Shown: one piece after another, positions 36,841 through 45,904 of the stretch | Position numbering within the stretch: position 1 is the first letter of the stretch | Layout of the letters: each line of letters starts with the position of its first letter | Assembly: GCF_020404845.1 (NCBI RefSeq) | Contig: NZ_JAIOJZ010000022.1 | Location: 62,001 to 126,000 of the forward strand | Direction of reading: 5' to 3' | DNA: 64,000 bases | DNA from: Streptomyces hyderabadensis | GTDB lineage: Bacteria > Actinomycetota > Actinomycetes > Streptomycetales > Streptomycetaceae | Made by a program: the position numbers and the translations under genes | The notes under the pieces: generated by a model | Seen by the model: the letters and a program-made list of their open reading frames with translations, nothing else | Told to the model about the DNA's origin: nothing | Database searches by the model: none

Positions 36841-39105
36841 ATGCCAAAGAAGCGCTCGGGCGGTGGTCTGTCGCCAACGCAGCAGGCCGCAAAGTTCCTC
36901 GGTGTCAGTGTGCTCGCGGGAGCAGTGCTGGCCGGCATCGCGTTGCCCGCCGTGGGCGCGCTGGGGCTGGCCGCCAAGGGGTCGGTGGAGGGCTTCGACG
37001 CCCTCCCGGCCAACCTGAAGACTCCCCCGCTGAGCCAGCGCACCACCATCCTCGACGCCGACGGCGGCACCATCGCCACGGTCTACTCGCGCGACCGCAC
37101 GGTGGTCGACCTCAAGGACATCTCGCCGTACATGCAGAAGGCGATCGTCGCGATCGAGGACTCCCGCTTCTACGAGCACGGCGCGATCGACCTCAAGGGC
37201 GTCCTGCGCGCCCTCAACAAGAACGCGCGCAGCGGCGAGGTCTCCGAGGGCGCCTCCACGCTCACCCAGCAGTACGTCAAGAACGTCTTCGTGGAGGAGG
37301 CGGGCGACGACGCGACGAAGGTCGCCCAGGCCACCCAGCAGACCATCGGCCGCAAGATCCAGGAGCTGAAGCTCGCGATCCAGGTCGAGGAGGAGCTGGG
37401 CAAGAAGAAGATCCTCGAGAACTACCTGAACATCACCTTCTTCGGCCAGCAGGCCTACGGCGTCGAGGCGGCCTCCCAGCGCTACTTCTCCAAGCACGCC
37501 AAGGACCTCAACGTCCAGGAGGCCGCCCTGCTGGCCGGCATCGTCCAGTCGCCCAGCCGCTACGACCCGGTGAACGACGAGGCGGAGGCCACCAAGCGCC
37601 GCAACGTTGTCCTGAACCGCATGGCCCAGGTCGGCGACATCTCCACGGCCGAGGCCGAGAAGGCGAAGAAGGCACCGCTCGGGCTGAAGGTCAGCAGGCC
37701 GAAGAACGGCTGCATCACGGCCGTGAACGACGCGAGCTTCTTCTGCGACTACGTGCGCGAGGTGTTCCTGAGTGATCCGGTCTTCGGCAAGACCCGCAAG
37801 GACCGGGCCAAGATCTGGAACCAGGGCGGCCTCACCATCCGCACGACGCTCGACCCGCAGGCCCAGGAGTCGGTGCACCAGTCCCTCAAGGACCACGTCA
37901 ACAAGTCGGACTCGGTCGCCGCGGCGAGCACGCTGGTCGAACCGGGCACCGGCCGGATCGTCGCGATGGGCCAGTCGAAGCCGTACGGCTACGGCAAGGA
38001 CGAGACCGAGATCAACTACTCGGTCGACCACGCCGTGGGCGGCTCCAACTACGGCTTCCCGACGGGTTCGACGTTCAAGCCGTTCCTCGCTGCCGCGGCC
38101 CTGGAGGAGAACGTACCGGCGACGAAGGAGTACTCGTCGCCGTACGACATGGACTACCCGAGTCCCATCCAGACCTGTGACAAGCCCTGGATCAACGACA
38201 ACAGCTACCGGGTCGAGAACGAGAACGAGTCGGAGGTCGGTCCGTACCGGCTGAAGGAGGCGATGGCCAAGTCGGTCAACACCTACTTCGTCCAGATGCT
38301 CGCCGACATCGGTCTGTGCCCGGTGGCGTCCATGGCGGACAAGCTCCACGTCCACCAGGGCAACGGCGACAAGCTGCCGCAGAACCCCTCCGCCCTCGCC
38401 CTCGGCTCGGTCGGTATGTCCCCGCTGACGATGGCGAGCGCCTACGCGACCTTCGCCTCGCGCGGCATGTACTGCACGCCGGTCGCGATCGAGTCGATCA
38501 CCCAGAAGGTCGGCAACAAGCAGAAGTCGCTGGAGGTCCCGAAGTCGACGTGCTCGCGCGCGATGACGGAGAAGACCGCCGACAGCGTGAACACCCTGCT
38601 GCAGGGTGTGGTCGACTCCGGTACCGGTAAGGAGGCCGGTCTGAGCGACCGCGACAACGCCGGCAAGACGGGTACGACCGACGAGCGCAAGAACGCCTGG
38701 TTCGTCGGCTACACGCCGAACATGTCCGGCGCCGTCTGGGTCGGCAGCGCCAGCCAGAAGGTCGAGATGAAGAACATCACGATCGGCGGCGTCTACCACC
38801 CGCTCGTCTTCGGTGGCGCGGTCCCGGGCCCGATCTGGAAGGACGCCATGACCGGCGCCCTGGAGGGCAAGGACTCCCCCTCGTTCAACCTCGTCGACAT
38901 CCCGGACGGCGACAAGAACAAGGACAAAGACAAGAACAAGGACAAGGGCGGGGACGAGAACAAGCCCGACGACGGGAACAACGGCGACGACGACGGCTTC
39001 ATCGCCGGCCTGACCAACGGCGGCAACGCCAACGGGGGCGGGGACGGCGGCTTCCCGGGGAACCTGATCCAGGGCCCGGGCAACGGCCCCGGCGGACGCC
39101 GCTGA
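36841..39105 (+). CDS. Class A penicillin-binding protein (glycosyltransferase-transpeptidase, PonA2-like)
   Basis: 754 residues. A membrane anchor at about 15-40 is followed by a GT51 glycosyltransferase domain (IEDSRFYEHGAIDLKG, EGASTLTQQYVKN) and a transpeptidase with SxxK in GSTFKPFLAA, SxN in AKSVNTYF and KTG in GKTGTTDERK. It polymerises and cross-links peptidoglycan outside the membrane. The C-terminal 75 residues are a charged Lys/Asp run then Gly/Asn-rich sequence in place of a PASTA domain. Next to wblA as PonA2 is next to WhiB4 in mycobacteria. Confidence 0.95.
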   Translation: MPKKRSGGGLSPTQQAAKFLGVSVLAGAVLAGIALPAVGALGLAAKGSVEGFDALPANLKTPPLSQRTTILDADGGTIATVYSRDRTVVDLKDISPYMQKAIVAIEDSRFYEHGAIDLKGVLRALNKNARSGEVSEGASTLTQQYVKNVFVEEAGDDATKVAQATQQTIGRKIQELKLAIQVEEELGKKKILENYLNITFFGQQAYGVEAASQRYFSKHAKDLNVQEAALLAGIVQSPSRYDPVNDEAEATKRRNVVLNRMAQVGDISTAEAEKAKKAPLGLKVSRPKNGCITAVNDASFFCDYVREVFLSDPVFGKTRKDRAKIWNQGGLTIRTTLDPQAQESVHQSLKDHVNKSDSVAAASTLVEPGTGRIVAMGQSKPYGYGKDETEINYSVDHAVGGSNYGFPTGSTFKPFLAAAALEENVPATKEYSSPYDMDYPSPIQTCDKPWINDNSYRVENENESEVGPYRLKEAMAKSVNTYFVQMLADIGLCPVASMADKLHVHQGNGDKLPQNPSALALGSVGMSPLTMASAYATFASRGMYCTPVAIESITQKVGNKQKSLEVPKSTCSRAMTEKTADSVNTLLQGVVDSGTGKEAGLSDRDNAGKTGTTDERKNAWFVGYTPNMSGAVWVGSASQKVEMKNITIGGVYHPLVFGGAVPGPIWKDAMTGALEGKDSPSFNLVDIPDGDKNKDKDKNKDKGGDENKPDDGNNGDDDGFIAGLTNGGNANGGGDGGFPGNLIQGPGNGPGGRR

Positions 39106-39121
39106 CCGTCTTCCGAACCGG

Positions 39122-39160
39122 GTGAGGGCCCCCTCCGCGAACGGCGGAGGGGGCCCTCAC
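39122..39160 (+). terminator. Strong terminator after the PBP gene
   Basis: A perfect 17-bp stem, GTGAGGGCCCCCTCCGC against its complement, with a 5-nt loop, 17 bp after the stop. Confidence 0.9.
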
Positions 39161-39229
39161 TGGCGTTACGGCGGGACAGGCGGGGCAGGGGGACGGTTTC
39201 GGCGGCTCGACCGCCGAGCGGGTACCGGC

Positions 39230-39377
39230 GCAGCGGGCCGACTCGGCCGACCGGGCACCGGCGGAGCGGGCCAGGGTCAGCCGGGTACTGGCGCAGCCCG
39301 CCGGGTCTGCCGGGTCTGCCCGGTCAGCCGGGTCAGCCGGGGGGGCAGCCAGGCTGCCAGGTCAGCCGGGTGCTTGC
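39230..39377. repeat. Short-unit minisatellite downstream of the PBP gene
   Basis: Degenerate repeats of CCGGGTCTG and CCGGGTCAG with GGTACTGGCGCAGC units, ending at the GatB/YqeY stop codon. Non-coding. Confidence 0.75.
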
Positions 39378-39842
39378 TCAGCCGGCCAGGAGCTTCTTGA
39401 CCGCGGCGGCGACCCGGCCGCCCTCGGCCTGCCCGGCCACCTTCGGGTTCACGATCTTCATCACGGCGCCCATGGCCCGCGGCCCCTCGGCACCGGCCGC
39501 CTTCGCCTCCTCGACGGCCTGCGCGACGATCGCGTTCAGCTCGTCGTTGGACAGCTGCTTCGGCAGGTAGGCGGCGAGCACCTCGCCCTCCGCCTTCTCC
39601 CGCTCGGCCTGCTCGGTGCGGCCGCCCTGGGCGAAGGCCTCGGCGGCCTCGCGGCGCTTCTTCGCCTCGCGGGTGATCACCTTCTGCACCTCGTCGTCGG
39701 AGAGCTCCCGCTTCTCCTTCCCCGCGACCTCCTCCTTGGTGATCGCGGCCAGCGTCAGCCGGAGCGTCGAGGAGCGGAGCTCGTCGCGCTCCTTGATCGC
39801 GGAGTTGAGGTCGTCGTGCAGCTTCGACTTGAGCGTGGTCAT
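39378..39842 (-). CDS. GatB/YqeY domain protein
   Basis: 154 residues from ATG 39842. MTTLKSKLHDDLNSAIKERD and RLTLAAITKEEVAGKEKREL match the YqeY family, a helical domain shared with the tail of the GatB amidotransferase subunit. Possible link to tRNA-dependent amidation; function unproven. 130 bp divergent from the phosphoesterase gene. Confidence 0.92.
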   Translation of the reverse strand: MTTLKSKLHDDLNSAIKERDELRSSTLRLTLAAITKEEVAGKEKRELSDDEVQKVITREAKKRREAAEAFAQGGRTEQAEREKAEGEVLAAYLPKQLSNDELNAIVAQAVEEAKAAGAEGPRAMGAVMKIVNPKVAGQAEGGRVAAAVKKLLAG

Positions 39843-39972
39843 GGACCTGATTGTCGCAGGTGTGCGAGGACCGGCGCCCGCCGATTTACGCGCCGCCGGG
39901 CAAGGCGGCCGCGGAGGGCCTGCCCGCCACCGCGGTCCGCCGCTCCCCACCTGCTTCTGACACGATGGACGT

Positions 39973-40902
39973 ATGCGCGCGCGATACGGAGTACCCCTGG
40001 GCATCACGGCGGTTGGCGCCGCCGGTCTGATCTACGCGGCGGGCATCGAGCCCCGCTCCTTCCGCCTCCGACGGGTGACGGTCCCCGTCCTCCCGTCCGG
40101 AATGCGCCCGCTCCGCGTGCTCCAGGTCTCCGACATCCACATGGTCGGCGGTCAGCGCAAGAAGCAGCGCTGGCTGCGCTCGCTGGCGGGGCTGCGCCCC
40201 GACTTCGTGATCAACACCGGCGACAACCTGTCCGACCCGGAGGGCGTCCCCGAGGTCCTGGACGCCCTCGGCCCCCTGATGGAGTTCCCGGGCGCCTACG
40301 TCTTCGGGTCCAACGACTACTACGGGCCCCGGCCCCGCAACCCCGCCCGGTACCTGCTCGAGAAGGTCCAGGGCCGCCACGGCCTGAACGGCAACCCGCC
40401 CGTCGTCGGCGCGGTCCACAACCCGTGGGAGGACCTGCGCGACGGTTTCGACGCCGCGGGCTGGCAGAACCTCACGAACACCCGGGGCACGCTCAAGATC
40501 GAGGGCGTGTCGGTCGAGCTGACGGGGCTGGACGACCCGCACATCAAGCGGGACCGGTACGCGGAGGTGGCCGGCGGCCCGTCCGGCTCGGCCGACTTCT
40601 CGATGGGCGTGGTGCACGCCCCGTACCTGCGCGTCCTGGACGCCTACGCGGCGGACGGCTACCCCCTGGTCCTGGCCGGCCACACGCACGGTGGCCAGCT
40701 GTGCATCCCCTTCTACGGCGCCCTGGTCACCAACTGCGACCTGGACACGGACCGGGTGAAGGGCCTGTCCACGCACACGTCCGGGGGCCGCACGTCCTAC
40801 CTCCACGTCTCGGCCGGCTGCGGCGCGAACCGATACACCCCGTTCCGCTTCGCCTGCCCCCCGGAGGCGACGCTGCTGACACTGGTGGGCCGGGAAAGCT
40901 GA
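39973..40902 (+). CDS. Membrane-anchored metallophosphoesterase
   Basis: 309 residues. A signal-anchor helix (VPLGITAVGAAGLIYAAG) precedes a calcineurin-like fold with metal motifs VSDIHMVG, NTGDNLS, FGSNDYYG and AGHTHGGQL. Similar to YkuE/YaeI-type phosphoesterases and Rv3683. Acts outside or at the membrane. The GNHE motif is GSNDYY, a common actinobacterial variant. Confidence 0.9.
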   Translation: MRARYGVPLGITAVGAAGLIYAAGIEPRSFRLRRVTVPVLPSGMRPLRVLQVSDIHMVGGQRKKQRWLRSLAGLRPDFVINTGDNLSDPEGVPEVLDALGPLMEFPGAYVFGSNDYYGPRPRNPARYLLEKVQGRHGLNGNPPVVGAVHNPWEDLRDGFDAAGWQNLTNTRGTLKIEGVSVELTGLDDPHIKRDRYAEVAGGPSGSADFSMGVVHAPYLRVLDAYAADGYPLVLAGHTHGGQLCIPFYGALVTNCDLDTDRVKGLSTHTSGGRTSYLHVSAGCGANRYTPFRFACPPEATLLTLVGRES

Positions 40903-41018
40903 CCGACGGGGCCCCGGAGGGCCGGGCAGGGCCCCGGGCCGGGGCCCCGCAGGGCTGGGGTTAACTCACACGGCCCACCCGAATAGCCCCCTATATCCGG
41001 TCTGTCTACGTTGAGTCC

Positions 41019-41768
41019 ATGACAGCCCCGATACCCAGGGACATCCCGGACCTCCCCCCGATCCCGGGCCACGTCGTCCTCACGCCCACCGTCGTACCGG
41101 CCCGTGCCGTACTGATCCCGGCCCGCCGCCGCCCGGTCGCCGTCTTCCGCGGCCTGGTCGCCCTGCTGGCGCTGACCGGCGTGGCGATCGAGCTGCTCGC
41201 CGGCGGCGCCCCCACGACAGCCCTGAGTCACTTCACGATCCAGAGCGGCATCCTGCTGGCCCTGGTCATGCTTGCCTCCGCCCGGTGCGCCTGGTCCGCC
41301 CACCACCCCCTGCCGGGCGCCCTCACAGGTGCGGCCCTCTTCTACGTCGTCGCCGCAGGCCTGGTCCACCATCTGCTGCTGGCCCACGCGTCGAGCCCGT
41401 TCGCCGCCCAGGACGCCACCGGCACGGCCTGGCAGACCGCCGCGACCCACATCCTCCACACGGCGGTACCGGTGGCCGCGATCCTGGACTGGCTCCTCCT
41501 CACCCCCGCCGGCCGCCTCCACCTGCGCCAGACCCCCGTATGGCTCCTGTACCCCCTGGCCTATCTCGCCTTCTCCCTGGCCCGCGGCGAGCTGCTCGGT
41601 CCCGGCTCCCAGAACCGCTACCTGTATCCCTTCCTCGACGTCGCCCAGCACGGCTACAAGATCGTCCTCGGCAACGCCCTCCTCGTCGGCCTCGCCCTCT
41701 ACGCCCTCGCCGTACTCCTCGTGGCCCTCGACCACATCCGCCCGGACCCGCTCCGCCGCCCCCGATAA
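41019..41768 (+). CDS. Pr6Pr-family integral membrane protein
   Basis: 249 residues with six hydrophobic segments. SHFTIQSGILLALVMLASA, ATHILHTAVPVAAILDWLL and LYPLAYLAFSLARGEL are typical of Pr6Pr (FAR-17a/AIG1-like) proteins, whose function is unknown. It sits just upstream of the tRNA-Pro gene, same strand. Confidence 0.8.
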   Translation: MTAPIPRDIPDLPPIPGHVVLTPTVVPARAVLIPARRRPVAVFRGLVALLALTGVAIELLAGGAPTTALSHFTIQSGILLALVMLASARCAWSAHHPLPGALTGAALFYVVAAGLVHHLLLAHASSPFAAQDATGTAWQTAATHILHTAVPVAAILDWLLLTPAGRLHLRQTPVWLLYPLAYLAFSLARGELLGPGSQNRYLYPFLDVAQHGYKIVLGNALLVGLALYALAVLLVALDHIRPDPLRRPR

Positions 41769-41835
41769 ACCGGATTTCGTCTCCGGCCACCGGTGGGCTA
41801 AAGTAAACGACGTCGCCGCGACGAGCAGCGACGAT

Positions 41836-41912
<77 letters not shown>

Positions 41913-43154
41913 AGAAACACGAGGTCAGGGTCACTTCCGAAATTTCGGAGGTGACCCTGACTCGTTGTGCGTGTCTATCTGCGTGACTAGCGCTCCGGAT
42001 CCCGCTTGAAGATGCCGTCATCACCACGGCACCGGTCTGGATCACGGGCCGGATCTGCTTCCGGTAGACCTCCTCGGTCACGGCCGTACCGGAATGTCCG
42101 ACGAGCCGGGGGATCTCCTCCAGCGGGACGCCACGGTCGGAGAGCAGCGACACGAAGCTGTGCCGGAACTCCCGAGGCGTCCACTCGTCGGCATTGATCC
42201 CCTCGGCTTCCTTGAGCGCCTGGCGGAAGGCACGCCGGACGTTGGTCGCGTCGAGCGGCTTGCCGACGGCCGAGGAGAAGACCAGCCCGTGTTCCTCCCA
42301 GCTGTCACCAGCAGCGAGCCGCTCCCAGCCCTGGTCCTCGAACTGCTGCCACAGGACCTCGACGCAACGCGCCGGCAGAGCGAGCGTTCGCCGGGACTTC
42401 CGGGTCTTGGTGTCCCCGCCGCGCCGGACCGAGCGCCACACAGCGATATGCGGGGGCTGCGGCGGATCGACGTCCGGCCCTCCCCTTCAGGAAGACGTGG
42501 TCCCAGGTCAGCGCCCGCAGCTCCTCGGTACGGGCTCCGGTCAGCAGGGCGACGACGATGGATGCATGCATCGAGGTCCCCTCGGCCGCCTTGAGGACAG
42601 CCTCAGCCTGGGCGAAGGTGAGCGCCTTGGACGGCCGTCCCGGCTGGCCCTGAGGAACTGAGCACAGCTCGACGACGTTGCGCTTCACCTTGTCCCGCGC
42701 CATGGCCCGCTTGACCGAGCGGTTCTGGCAAGAGTGGACGCCTTGCAGCGTCCGTCTGTTGAGGGTCTTGGCCTTCGTAGCCAGCCAGCGGTCAACGTCC
42801 TCGGCACTGAGGTCGCGTAGCTTCCGGGCGCCCAGCGCTGGGATCACATGGTTCCGGCTCAGGATGGTGCAGGCCTCGACCGTGCCCTCATCGCGGCCCG
42901 CCAGACCGTACGCAAGCCAGTCGTTCACAGCGTCGGCGACGGTGTAGCCGGTGGGCGCGATAGCCAGACCGTCTTCGTGGTCTCTCAGCACCTCCTTGAG
43001 CTCGTTCTTCGCCTCCGTCTTGGTCTTGCCGCTCCCCCGCTTCACGATGCGCTTGCCGCTCGGGGGCGAAGCCGAGGTTCGCCGTGGCGATCCAGCGCTG
43101 TCTCTTCTCGTCCCAATGCAGGCCGCCGTCACCACGGCTGCGACGCTTGGTCAT
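41913..43154 (-). pseudogene. int: Tyrosine integrase (pSAM2-like) with two frameshifts
   Basis: Starts at ATG 43154 (MTKRRSRGDGGLHWDEKRQR), sharing one base with the xis stop (TGATG). One extra base in a G5 run at 43062-43066 (plus strand) breaks the frame before SGKRIVKRGSGKTKTEAKNE; another in 42478-42485 breaks it after LTWDHVFLKGR, before DVDPPQPPHIAVWRS. With both corrected the frame has core-binding and catalytic domains: ARTEELRAL (Arg), WTPREFRHSFVSLL, VGHSG (His) and EEVYRKQI (Tyr). There is no stop before the att core; in this integrated form the frame runs across the tRNA in antisense to 41500. Confidence 0.85.
41924..41961. terminator. Element-borne hairpin just past the tRNA
   Basis: GTCAGGGTCAC / GTGACCCTGAC plus inner TCCGAAA / TTTCGGA, about 19 paired bases with one T-G wobble. 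It replaces the host tRNA terminator, which was displaced to 48901-48947 by integration. It lies inside the antisense int reading frame. Confidence 0.8.
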
Positions 43155-43342
43155 CAGGCAGCCTCCGCCAGCTGGCTCTGGATGAAGTCGCGCACGGCGA
43201 CGGCGGGTATGTGGCGAGCTCCATCGATCTTGAGGAAGGCCAGCGGGTGAGTGCGGATCAGGTCGTAAATCTTGGAGCGGCCTACCTTGAGCCGCGCCAT
43301 GACCTCCGGCACGGTAAGCAACTCGGGGGCGGCGGTGGTCAT
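43154..43342 (-). CDS. xis: Excisionase, MerR-like helix-turn-helix
   Basis: 62 residues: LLTVPEVMARLKVGRSKIYD is the excisionase/MerR-type HTH and HIPAVAVRDFIQSQLAE the wing. Directs the integrase towards excision. Start overlaps the rep stop (ATGA), stop overlaps the int ATG. Intact, unlike its neighbours. Confidence 0.92.
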   Translation of the reverse strand: MTTAAPELLTVPEVMARLKVGRSKIYDLIRTHPLAFLKIDGARHIPAVAVRDFIQSQLAEAA

Positions 43343-44729
43343 GCGGCTGCTCCTTCCAGGTCGAGCAGGGCGGCTCGTTCCTCGCGGGCGGTTTCGCGGT
43401 TGTGTTGGATGTCCCGGCGGATGTTGGCGGCGAGCCAGGATTCGCCGAGGGTGTGGCCGTGGCCGGCGTAGGTCCAGTGGGCGAGGGTGAGCGTGGTTGT
43501 CTCCGGGTCGTCGTCAGGGTCGGGCAGGCCGAGGGCGGATCGTTGCTGGGCGGCGCGGTAGTCGGCGCGGACCTGGCGCAGGGCCCCGAGGGTGGTGGAG
43601 TAGCGGCGGGATTTCGTGGAGAAGTGGCCGCGAAAGCCAAGCATGTGGGCCCAGTCGCGCAGCTTCCCGTCCGGGTAGAGCGCGTGCAGGTCGAGGCACG
43701 CGGCAATCAGCCGGCCGGGTGATCGGGCACGTCGAGCAGGACCAGGGCCTCTTTGTTGCCGATCCGGCGATCTACGGTGCCAGTGGTCTCGGCAGCCTTG
43801 GTGGCGTACTTCGCTACGTAGGAGGCGACGGCCTGTTCGGTGACCTCTTCGCCGTGGCCGAAGGCACCGATCGGCAGCACGTCGAGCTGAGTGCCCCAGC
43901 ACAGCGTGCGCTCCGGGAGCTCCCCGGCGGGGACATCGACCGCGACGCGGCCGGCGGCGGCGCGGATAGCGTCGGTGAGGAGATCGAGCGTGGCCCACGC
44001 CGGTGGCGGATCGTCGAGCCCCTCGGGACCGTCGAAACGGATCACGGCGTGGAAGTGAACGGCGCCACGCTTCTGGTACTCCGTGACCTTGCCGAAGGAG
44101 ACGCGGGACTGTTCCCGGGCATCCTTCTGCGTGAGTCCGGCCCGCTTGGCGATCTCGCGGCGCAGGTAGATCGTGAAGTAGCGCCACAGTTCGGAGGCGT
44201 GGTTGTTCCACAGCACCGCGCCCGCATAGTCGTACGCGTCGGGGTCGAGCGGGGTGCCGAGCTCCGGAGCGTCCTCGGGATGCCGGAGTCCGCACCGGCA
44301 GGGACGGGTGCCGGTGCGGTTGTGGACCGGGCCGAACGAGGGTGCGGTGAGGGTGGCGAAGACGCGGGGGTGATCCCGGATGGTGTGCGGGGTGCCCTTG
44401 GCGGGGTCGCCGACCAGGCCGGCGCGGATGAGGTGGTAGGTGTCGCCGGCGTAGGTCCAGGCGCAGGCGGGGCAGCGGGAGGCTCGCCGGTTGCCGCATG
44501 CGATCCGGAGCATGCCGCCCGGCTCGTTGTCGGTCGTGTAGGTGTGCAGCACAGTCTTGGTCGCTGGGTCGATCGTCTTCGTGGCGCCCGTGAGGCGGAT
44601 CGGGTCGGAGCAGCCGCCGGTGCGCTTGATCTGTTCTTGCCAGCGGTCGAAGTCGGCCGAGTTGGCCACCCTGAGCACGTCGCCGAGGGTGGCCGCATCG
44701 AGGCCCGCCATGGTGGCGGTGTCCGTCAC
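43339..44729 (-). pseudogene. rep: RepSA-like replication initiator with one frameshift
   Basis: GTG 44729 with GGAGG seven bases upstream. The frame carries CGNRRASRCPACAWTYAGDT (zinc-like Cys pairs), VFATLTAPSFGPVHN, and YQKRGAVHFHAVIRFDG, the HxH metal-binding motif of rolling-circle initiators. After VLLDVPDHPA it meets a stop; the rest (RLIAACLDLHALYPDGKL to the end at 43339) is in another frame. One missing C near 43711-43718 explains this: adding it gives 1,392 nt, a 463-residue protein. The RepSA family replicates pSAM2-type elements after excision. Confidence 0.88.
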
Positions 44730-44733
44730 GTGG

Positions 44734-44968
44734 TTACCTCCGGTTGTGAGCAGAGCCGTGGTTGGCGGTGTAGCCCTCGACCAGGGCCTTGACCTGTGCG
44801 TCGCCCTTGGCGGTGGCGCTTGCGCCGCAGTGGCAGACGGCCGATGCGGTGGCGGGGGTGGACGGTGACGCGGGTGCCGTCGTCGTCCCGGGTGCCAGTG
44901 TCGATGGCGGCGGTGGCGAAGCCGTCGCAGTCGCGGCAGACGGGCGTGTTCGGGGCGTGCTGGGGCAT
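44734..44968 (-). pseudogene. Small Cys-pair mobile-element protein, one-base frameshift
   Basis: Begins MPQHAPNTPVCRDCDGFATA, common in AICE-type elements. The frame then turns into Arg/His-rich sequence that reads on into rep. Removing one C from the CCCCC run near 44865-44870 restores a 77-residue protein ending in ALVEGYTANHGSAHNRR, with CRDC and CHC pairs and normal codon bias; its TAA then overlaps the GGAGG of rep. Role unknown, possibly a zinc-binding accessory protein. Confidence 0.7.
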
Positions 44969-45060
44969 GATGGGGCTTCCCTTTCGGGTCCGTTGGATCT
45001 GGAAGAGGTGCAGGCGTCCGGGGCGGCGGTTCTTTGGCGAGAGAGCCGCCCCGGGGGCCG

Positions 45061-45420
45061 TTAGCGGTGCTTGTCGAGGTCCCTAAGCAGCGAGCGGAGA
45101 ACAACCGCGACCACGGCCACGGACATGCCGGTGATGGCGACCGCGAGCAGCAGCGAGACCAGGACCGCGCCGACGACGAGGATCACGGCGCCGCCGCCGG
45201 CGGCGAGGGCGAGCGCGCTGCCAGGGGTGAGTTGGACGGTCGGCCGGTTCGAAGCGGGGGCGACCGGGAGCGGCGCCAAGGCCGACGGCTGGACGGGCGC
45301 CGGGTTGTGGACGGTCGGGGCGGTGGCCGTGACCGGGGATGCGGTGTCCTGCCCGCTCCGCCCGCGCTGCGCCGACGCGCGCCCACATGTGGATAGGGCC
45401 GGTGGCCATGAGGCGATCAC
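45061..45420 (-). CDS. spdD: SpdD-like plasmid-spread membrane protein
   Basis: 119 residues from GTG 45420. The C-terminal part, TVQLTPGSALALAAGGGAVI followed by a hydrophobic helix (VVGAVLVSLLLAVAITGMSV) and VAVVLRSLLRD, is typical of SpdD proteins involved in intramycelial plasmid spread. The N-terminal third has poor codon bias and does not look like the family, so the 5' end may be degraded or replaced. Confidence 0.65.
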   Translation of the reverse strand: MIASWPPALSTCGRASAQRGRSGQDTASPVTATAPTVHNPAPVQPSALAPLPVAPASNRPTVQLTPGSALALAAGGGAVILVVGAVLVSLLLAVAITGMSVAVVAVVLRSLLRDLDKHR

Positions 45421-45904
45421 CGCATAGCGCGGTCCACGGTCAAGACGACGCCTCCGGCGGGGGATCGGCCGGCACCGGGATGGAGGGGGCGCCGTTCGCG
45501 AGTGCGGGTCCGTAGTGGCGTGCGCGGGGAACTCCCATCCCGTCCACCGTCGACCCAGGCGAAGCCGAGCAGACGCGGCCCATGGCGTCCAGGTCGTTCG
45601 TATAGTGGCGCGCTCCACCTGGACGCCATGAACCACGCCTGCTCCACGGTGTGTGGGTCGACGGCGGACCGGATGGGAGTTGGGGCGAGTGGTGGGCGGG
45701 TGTACCGAAGTCCACGCCTGAGGTATCACCGACCCCAGCAATCCTTACCCCTGAGCAATCAGGAGAGCTTGCAGCAGGTCAGCCGAGTTCACGGAAAGTC
45801 TTCCTAGTGTCATAATTGCCCCCTCCGACGCATCACATGGAAGGGATGAAACCCTCAAAACCTTTCCTCATCGACCCAAAACATCATGAAAAGTGGGGGT
45901 TACA
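45421..45904. other. 484-bp non-coding junction between AICE backbone and cargo
   Basis: No gene with convincing codon use. It contains the 150-bp imperfect palindrome at 45531-45680. From about 45720 base composition falls sharply to that of the cargo, marking the boundary between old backbone and acquired DNA. Confidence 0.65.
45531..45680. repeat. 150-bp imperfect palindrome (candidate sso/transfer site)
   Basis: The two 75-bp arms match at 54 of 75 positions by hand alignment without gaps. Best blocks are ACTCCCATCC with GGATGGGAGT at the outer ends and a perfect CATGGCGTCCAGGT / ACCTGGACGCCATG at 45581-45594 and 45617-45630. Large imperfect palindromes in non-coding DNA serve as single-strand origins (for example sti of pIJ101) on Streptomyces rolling-circle replicons. 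Confidence 0.75.
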
